From assembly GCA_022410635.1 (NCBI GenBank), contig JAJVDF010000138.1, positions 1,295,379 to 1,359,378 on the forward strand: a stretch of DNA of 64,000 nucleotides. Direction: 5' to 3'. Below are positions 58,396 to 64,000 of the stretch, piece by piece. Under the pieces are notes generated by a model. That model worked only from the letters and a program-made list of their open reading frames with translations. It had not been told where the DNA came from and searched no databases. This DNA is from Tretioscincus oriximinensis (taxonomy: Eukaryota; Chordata; Lepidosauria; Squamata; Gymnophthalmidae). The first letter of the stretch is position 1. Every line of letters begins with the position of its first letter. The position numbers and the translations under genes were made by a program.

Positions 58396-59955
58396 GAATG
58401 GCACTGGGTTAGGTATGTGGGGCCTGTGAATGGGTGGCAGAAGTTAGCTGCCAACAGGGGGCAGAGGGATCAGATGTGTGACCAGAGGCATAGAATTTAG
58501 GAGACAACTCCTTGCTNTATCCCTGAACGTAAACTAATCAGAATAAAAGCAAAGCTCTCCTCTTGGCAAGTATGTTTTCCATATGGGAGCCTAGACTTGA
58601 GCTCTTTAATAATCTAGTCCAGCCATAAGAATTAAAACCCTGCAACTGAAAGTAATCCAGGCTGATAGCTCTGTTCTGAAACACTCATGTGACAACAAAG
58701 AATTGGAGATCAAAAACAGACAGCAACACTTAGCAGCTTAAAGGCTAAGTCTGAACCATTGTTTTCACAACACTATACTGTATATCAGAGACAGATATAC
58801 TAGCACAAGTAATTACCACTAGGCAGCCAAACTGCCTCAAAATTTATGACTGAAAGAGGTCCAGAATGTTTAAAAATAATCTCCAGCTTTAGTTAGTTGT
58901 CTCTTGGCATCTGCACCGCTACCCACACCTCTGAGGCTGCTTCCTCACCAAGTGGTTTGCCTCACTATTTCTTATACGATACATTCATGATCCGTCCTCA
59001 CCCACCTCATGTTTCCACACTGTTCCAAAACATTGCCTAGCAATCTCGTCACATGACAAGCCCCATAAGGCATTGCTGCTGTTTCCTTATTACAATTNCC
59101 AAGCATTCTCTGAGATCCAAGAGCCAATGAATTTTTTACATGTCGCCCCGAAACTTGCGACGTTTGCCAAGTTCTCGTTGCTGAATGTCCCCCCACAAAG
59201 CTTTCTTTCAGATTTTACAAAATGCCCAGTGTTGAAATTCTACAACAACGTGCTTTGTAAGCTGGTGGACCACTGGTACATGCATGACCTCGTGGGATGA
59301 ATTGAAGGTGATGTTGCTACCAACTCGGTAGTCTGACACTGCTATTCTACAAATTAAAGCAAGATAATTTATGCAAAACACAGTGATAAATCTCATTGTC
59401 CAGTTCAGTTGCTTTTATATGTCCTCCACTTACNTTCAAACAGATTGAATACGAATACAACCTAATGAAATATTAGGATCCAATGTGCGGGAAGAATAAG
59501 AAGACCTCAACAGATCCAGAAGAATTAAATAGCTATTGCTCAATTGCTAATGTCTGGTGGTGGTTACTCAGATGCAGGCAAAGTTAGAGGAAAAGGATTA
59601 TCTAAAGTCATTTCTGTCTAGCTTTGGGCACAGGGATGCACTGAAACTGCCTTGGTTGTCCTGATGAATTAACTTTATTGGGAAAGGGGCAGAAGAAACA
59701 CAACTCTGTGGGTTGTCCTCAATTTCTCAGTGGCTTTTAATGAAATCATTTTCAACGACTGGGAACTGGAGACTTTGTTTTGGAATGATTTCTTTCCTGA
59801 ATACACAGTAGACTTTAGAAATCAGCAATGAGAAACTTCTGTTTAACACTCTGACAGCTCACAGCTTCAGCCACCCCAGTTGTCTGCAAGCAAAGAAATG
59901 TTCAAGTAGATTAATGGATACCACCAGTGAAGTGGAGAAGATAAACTAGATCTAA
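58396..59955. other. Unassigned intronic sequence
   Basis: At 59080-59300 a plus-strand frame of 75 codons contains FLHVAPKLATFAKFSLL. It has no splice or family support. No repeat recognised elsewhere in the stretch. Confidence 0.4.
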
Positions 59956-60150
59956 GCCTTTGGGTAAAAATAACCTTTGGGTGAGAAGGGGTATAAAAAC
60001 CGAGTTCTTCTTCTTCTTCTTCTTCTTCATCTTCTTCTTCTTCTTCATCTTCTTCATCTTCTTCATCTTCTTCTTATTCTTCTTCTTCTTCGTCGTCGTA
60101 ATCTTCATCGTCGTCGTCTTCGTCTTTTTCTCCTTTTCCTTCTCCATTTT
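59956..60150 (+). repeat. SINE tail with expanded (TTC)n microsatellite
   Basis: ctttgggtgagaaggggtat then aaaaaccgagttc is the sense tail of the second SINE family. It continues into about 130 bp of TTC with ATC and GTC variants. Confidence 0.8.
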
Positions 60151-61679
60151 TTGGTGCAAACGTATCCTCGTTGAACTTTAAGAACATCTGAGAACATTTG
60201 CAGTGGTGAAATTGCCTTCTTAATAATATGCAAACCCACTAGAGAGGGGGAAAGGAATTTTGTGCTGTTAAATGCACTATAGGCAAATAGAACAACACAT
60301 GTACAGGTTGGAACCAATCTCCCACCGTGCCTTTTTACAAAACCGCTTTCTGTACCAGAAGGGACAAAACACACAGAATAGTAGCCTTTTCTTCCTGTTG
60401 TTCTTTTTTTGAGAGAGAGAAAAAAGAGAGGAAGTACATATTATGCATCTATATCAGAATCCTTTTCAGTTAAATATTTATAAGGGCAGCTAAACCCCCA
60501 AGAACAACCTTGGGAAAAGACCCCTTGGTGCTCTAATTCTTTGTATTGAATATTTCCATACTACATGAAGTGAGGTCACAGGGGTTTATGAAAACAAAGC
60601 AAGAGCTTCTAAAGAGGAAACACTCCCCCCTTCCTTTTTTTCCCCTTCCCTTTTCTTCTTTTTTTTTGTGACCATGGAAGTAAATGTGCATTTTAATATC
60701 AGAATAACACACAAGAAGGAAGAGAGGTCAAAAAGTTCATCCTTTCCTGCGAAGTACAAATAACAAGCCTTTAAAGTGGCATTTAGAACACTATTACACT
60801 AATATGACTATATTACTAGAAAAATAAAATGTGAGGCTATTATACCTCTATGTGTATATTAGATTGTTTATTTTTAAGAGCTTTTTCTTGCATGGATTTN
60901 ATAACAATGTTGTAAGATATCCGCATGCAATTCAGCCTCCCTTTTGTCAGTTACCCTCTTCCTCAGCATCAACAGAAACAGGATTCCATATTTTTGCTTT
61001 GCAAAAAAAAATGGAACAGCTACCAGATCTACATTCAAATCCTTTAAAATTGGGCTCCACTCACTAATAAGGTCCTAATAACAGCATGTTTGACTGAGGA
61101 ACTGCAAATCTAGTTTTAAATCTAGGAGCAGATGACTCCTTGAAGATGAACAAGAAATTACTCAAGTTGCCCTCTAGGAAAAATATATCATTCCCAGACA
61201 TACAAAATAACATCTTACATACAGGTAGATCTTGACTTTACGCGCTAACATGGACCAAATTTTTACTTGTAAAGCAGGAGGCAATAGGGATAATATGTTT
61301 CTGAGCACTCAGCTTTAGGAAAATGGCCTAGAGCCAGCAGTGTTTAGAAAGAAGTTATCTTAAAAAGTGTGAGAGCTTGTAATGCAAGATGAACTTATAT
61401 AATTGTGTGAATATATGGCTGTGAGGTTATCTTATTTTGTCATGCTTGTGACAAGTTAGGCAACACCTTAACTACAAATGCTGCTCACCAAGAAACTCCT
61501 GTTTCCTTGCTTGCATAGTTTCGTCCATTCCAGTGTAAAGAAAGAAACGCCTTCAAATTAATAAAAACCTCAAATGATGAAGACGAAGCCTTTTTGCGTC
61601 TTCAAGATAGACTTAAGGCAAATGCATGGAAAATGTCTGCCATTTCAGACTCAAATTCACTAGAGAGTATCTTCTAAAG
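60151..61679. other. Unassigned intronic sequence
   Basis: acaggtagatcttgacttta at 61221-61240 resembles the start of a known DNA-element end but has no partner. Nothing else recognised. Confidence 0.4.
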
Positions 61680-61835
61680 CAGAGATGTCAAACTGGTGGC
61701 CCTCCAGATGTTACTGAACCACAACTCCCAACATTCCATTTGGTTTAGCAAAGTGGGGCCAGTGCTGGCAGTGGAAGGGAATGTTGGGAATTGTGGTTCA
61801 GAAACATCTGGAGGGCCATCAGTTTGACATTGCTG
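61680..61835. mobile_element. 156-bp MITE with perfect target duplication
   Basis: Same family as 56774-56930 (cagagatgtcaaactggtgg start). Flanks ttctaaag at 61672-61679 and 61836-61843 match 8 of 8. Confidence 0.9.
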
Positions 61836-61848
61836 TTCTAAAGCATAT

Positions 61849-61981
61849 CAGAGGTGTAAATTGGGGACCCTATAGATATTTTTGAACCTCAGCTTCCAAC
61901 ATTCCATTTAGTTTGCCAGAGTGGGAATGTTAGGAGTTGTGGTTCAGGAACATCTGGAGGGTCACCAGTTTGACATCTCTG
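61849..61981. mobile_element. Third MITE copy, adjacent and more decayed
   Basis: cagaggtgtaaattggggac start and ggtcaccagtttgacatctc end; gcatat is present on both sides (61843-61848 and 61982-61987). It starts only about 13 bp after the previous copy ends. Confidence 0.75.
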
Positions 61982-62139
61982 GCATATCTGATCACATTCT
62001 CAGCATGCATAGATTTTCCAGTGTCTCATCTACCATTATCTCTAATTATGGTGATTTCCTTTTTACCGCCCTTCCACCTATCTCACACACCCNAACAATG
62101 CAGCACACATTTTTTAATAGTTCAAAATGCCATTTGCAG

Positions 62140-62285
62140 GGCATCGAGAACAGGTGAAGGTTTTGGCTTCCTCTGTTCCAGACTTCGAAGGTGCAATTGG
62201 TGGGCCGCTGTGTGAGACAAAATGCTGGACTAGGCGGGNTTCGGCTCCATTCAGCTTGGCTCCTCTTACGTTCTTCTGTTATTAA
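62140..62285 (+). mobile_element. CR1 3' end
   Basis: gaacaggtgaaggttttggc, tgtgtgagacaaaatgctgg, actaggcgggnttcggctcc, ttcagcttggctcctcttac then gttctt. Confidence 0.75.
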
Positions 62286-62411
62286 TGCCTATCTCCTCCA
62301 AAGTTCTCTTCTACATTTTAAATGTCAGACTTCCTACTAACATTACCCTTTATTATTCTTTTCAGCTACCCAAGATATTCTATATTCTGAAGAAATGGAT
62401 CTTCAGCTGAG

Positions 62412-62551
62412 GTTCTCCAGATGTTTCTGAATGACATCTCCCAGTATTTCATTGGGCCTGGCAAAGAGGGTGGGAGAGGAACACTAGTGGCTCTCCAACT
62501 GTGGTTCTCCAGATGTTTCGGAATGACATCTTCCAGCATTTCACAGGGCCT
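62412..62551. repeat. Local direct duplication of a MITE-like segment
   Basis: ttctccagatgtttctgaat at about 62412 and ttctccagatgtttcggaat at about 62501 start two about 50-bp copies that end gggcctgg. They are related in motif to the 56774 family (ccagatgtt). Confidence 0.65.
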
Positions 62552-62686
62552 GGTACAAAATTTCAGACAGGAATGCTAAATATCATTGTTCAAGAAAATC
62601 TGGATCAGTGCAACTATTCTTAAGTACTGTATGATGACTGTCTGTGATTCGATGGTGCCAAAGAACAGTATTATGATTTTACTCAC

Positions 62687-62766
62687 CTCGGCCACCCTAT
62701 GAGTAGAACTGAACCTTGGCTGTAGACCAGCAAGAACACAGTGTTGGTGGGTGATATTCAAATCAT
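62687..62766 (-). CDS. Internal exon of an unidentified protein-coding gene (first seen)
   Basis: An 80-bp exon: two bases completing a split codon, then 26 codons, ending in phase 0. The acceptor is catttttgtcttttctcctc followed by ag, and the donor is GAG then gtgagt, a full consensus. The peptide reads [18 protein letters not shown] and ends STHRVAE. The exit phase matches the entry phase of the exon at 56157, so the two can be joined directly. The upstream part of the gene should lie beyond the right end of the window, because no exon was seen from 62767 to 64000. Family not recognised. Confidence 0.7.
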
Positions 62767-62797
62767 CTGAGGAGAAAAGACAAAAATGAGTACCTGA

Positions 62798-62945
62798 GCT
62801 CATTTATTTATTCTATCTCACCTGTATCCAAACCTTATGAAACAAAATTTAGAAAACAACCAATAAAAACAATAACTATTGGAGGGAAAAGTGTTCATTA
62901 AATAAGGTAAAAAGTTCTTCCCAAGTCCTCTGAAGATGCAGTGTG
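62798..62945 (-). mobile_element. L2 3' end fragment, decayed
   Basis: gctcatttatttattctatc, cacctgtatccaaaccttat, then aaaagtgttcattaaataag; same order as other antisense L2 tails. Confidence 0.45.
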
Positions 62946-63123
62946 ATGGTGTTATAGACTAAGGACTGCAACCACGNAGGTCCCATAGTCAAATTCAAAC
63001 CACAATTGGAGGGGGGTGGGGAGAGTGTAAGAGCTTTCACTCATTTACCTGCACCACTGCTGATGATCTGCCTAAATTTGAAGATTTCTATTTACCAATA
63101 GAAGTACACAAAGAAGTACACAA

Positions 63124-63570
63124 AGAACCCTGCTACCATCTATGGTAGTCCAGCATTCTGTCTCACAAGTGGCCCATCAGTTGCACTAGGACAATCTCAA
63201 GCAAAAGAAGGCAAAGCCCTCCCCTGTTTTTAACTCCCTGCAAATGGTATTTCAAGAGTACCACCTGTTGCTTCTTCTTGGAGGCAGTATGAAGAGATCC
63301 ATCCTAATAACTACTTATAACCTTGGCTTCCATGACCTTGTCTAATCCTGTCTTAAAGCTATCTAGATGGATAGTTAACTTCATTCCTTATAGAAGTAAA
63401 TTTCATAGTCCAGTACCCTCTGTATGAAAAAATACTTTCCTTTGTCTGTCCTACCTCTTCTACCCATCATTTTCAAGGAATGCCCTCTGGTCCTATTGTT
63501 GTGTGATTTTTTTTCTATTCACTCTATCTATCCCATGCATCTTCTAAGACTGAAGGGACCAAGACATTAT
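63124..63570 (-). mobile_element. CR1 fragment
   Basis: tagtccagcattctgtctca, aagcaaaagaaggcaaagcc, agatccatcctaataactac, cttgtctaatcctgtcttaa, tttcctttgtctgtcctacc and cactctatctatcccatgca follow the CR1 antisense order of 31670-32060. Confidence 0.8.
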
Positions 63571-63957
63571 GATCAGTGTCGGCAAATCTATGCTATCCAA
63601 AGTCCTAACTGTCACAGGTGGAAGTGGCTCTCTATCCTGATCTCCAACTTAATGCCACACTCACTATATACATTTCTCTGAGGTAGAATCCAATTTTCTA
63701 CTTAAGCTAAAGATTACAGAAGCCACGATTCCAAGGTGCATCTTTTCAGTGGTGCAGGTTCTGCAAATCTGTAATTTCATATCAACAGGTAATGCAATAT
63801 CGAGATTACTAACCAAGAAATATAATGGGAACAGGATTATTGCCCAGGACATGCCACAGTTGCCTAATGTCATAAGCAAGCAGGACTTCAACAGAACTCC
63901 CATAACACATCGATTAAGAGCCAGGATCTCAGCATAGACATCAAAGTTCGAAGCTCT

Positions 63958-64000
63958 GTGTCGGTTGTGGAAAGTGGTGGGCACCCTCTATTGGCCTCAA
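63958..64000. repeat. Partial repeat at the window edge
   Basis: gggcaccctctattggcctc matches 39263-39282; the copy runs off the window. Confidence 0.4.

Noticed and set aside
59073..59300. 75-codon plus-strand frame with FLHVAPKLATFAKFSLL
   Set aside because: No splice signals or known family, and it lies antisense within an intron of the exon-bearing strand.
1..64000. CRISPR array, bacterial operon or phage module
   Set aside because: No regularly spaced direct repeats with unique spacers and no dense coding. The sequence is repeat-rich vertebrate DNA.

Overview
This window looks like vertebrate nuclear DNA, most likely from a squamate reptile (lizard or gecko-like). The evidence is the repeat load: CR1 and L2 LINEs, L1-type LINEs, tRNA-derived SINEs with a Sauria-like layout, hAT-type miniature elements, a Tc1 remnant and many (TAA)n/(TTC)n microsatellites in AT-rich DNA. 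Scattered single N bases are typical of a draft vertebrate assembly. Nothing bacterial is present: no operons, CRISPR array or phage module.

Coding content is sparse. The only convincing host-gene signal is a set of three short exons on the minus strand at 62687-62766, 56157-56300 and 44488-44607. Each has a strong polypyrimidine-AG acceptor and a consensus GT donor, an open frame throughout, and phases compatible with being joined in that order. They lie in introns of about 6.4 and 11.5 kb and encode part of one protein that I could not identify. No first or last exon was found.

Layout. 0-1 kb: Tc1 remnant broken by a SINE and a LINE tail. 1.7-2.4 kb: possible LTR. 2.1-3.7 kb: microsatellites and a duplicated unit. 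5.0-6.2 kb: L2 LINE, minus strand. 6-13 kb: mostly unassigned. 13.4-15.4 kb: CR1 and SINE fragments. 15.5-17.5 kb: L1 with a second non-LTR element inside it, flanked by a perfect 16-bp target duplication. 18-26 kb: LINE tails, a hAT-like element, CR1 and SINE pieces. 26-31.6 kb: mostly single-copy sequence. 31.6-35.0 kb: a long minus-strand CR1 split by a plus-strand L1. 36-38.3 and 40.7-43.8 kb: repeat-poor DNA. 38.7-39.4 kb: SINE plus a foldback element. 43.8-64 kb: the three exons with MITEs, SINEs, CR1 and L2 fragments around them.

No new gene system is evident. The points most worth checking are the unidentified gene, the recurrent Penelope-like repeat with a hammerhead-ribozyme-like motif, and several datable nested insertions. 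Family names for repeats come from recognised sequence features and were not checked against a database.
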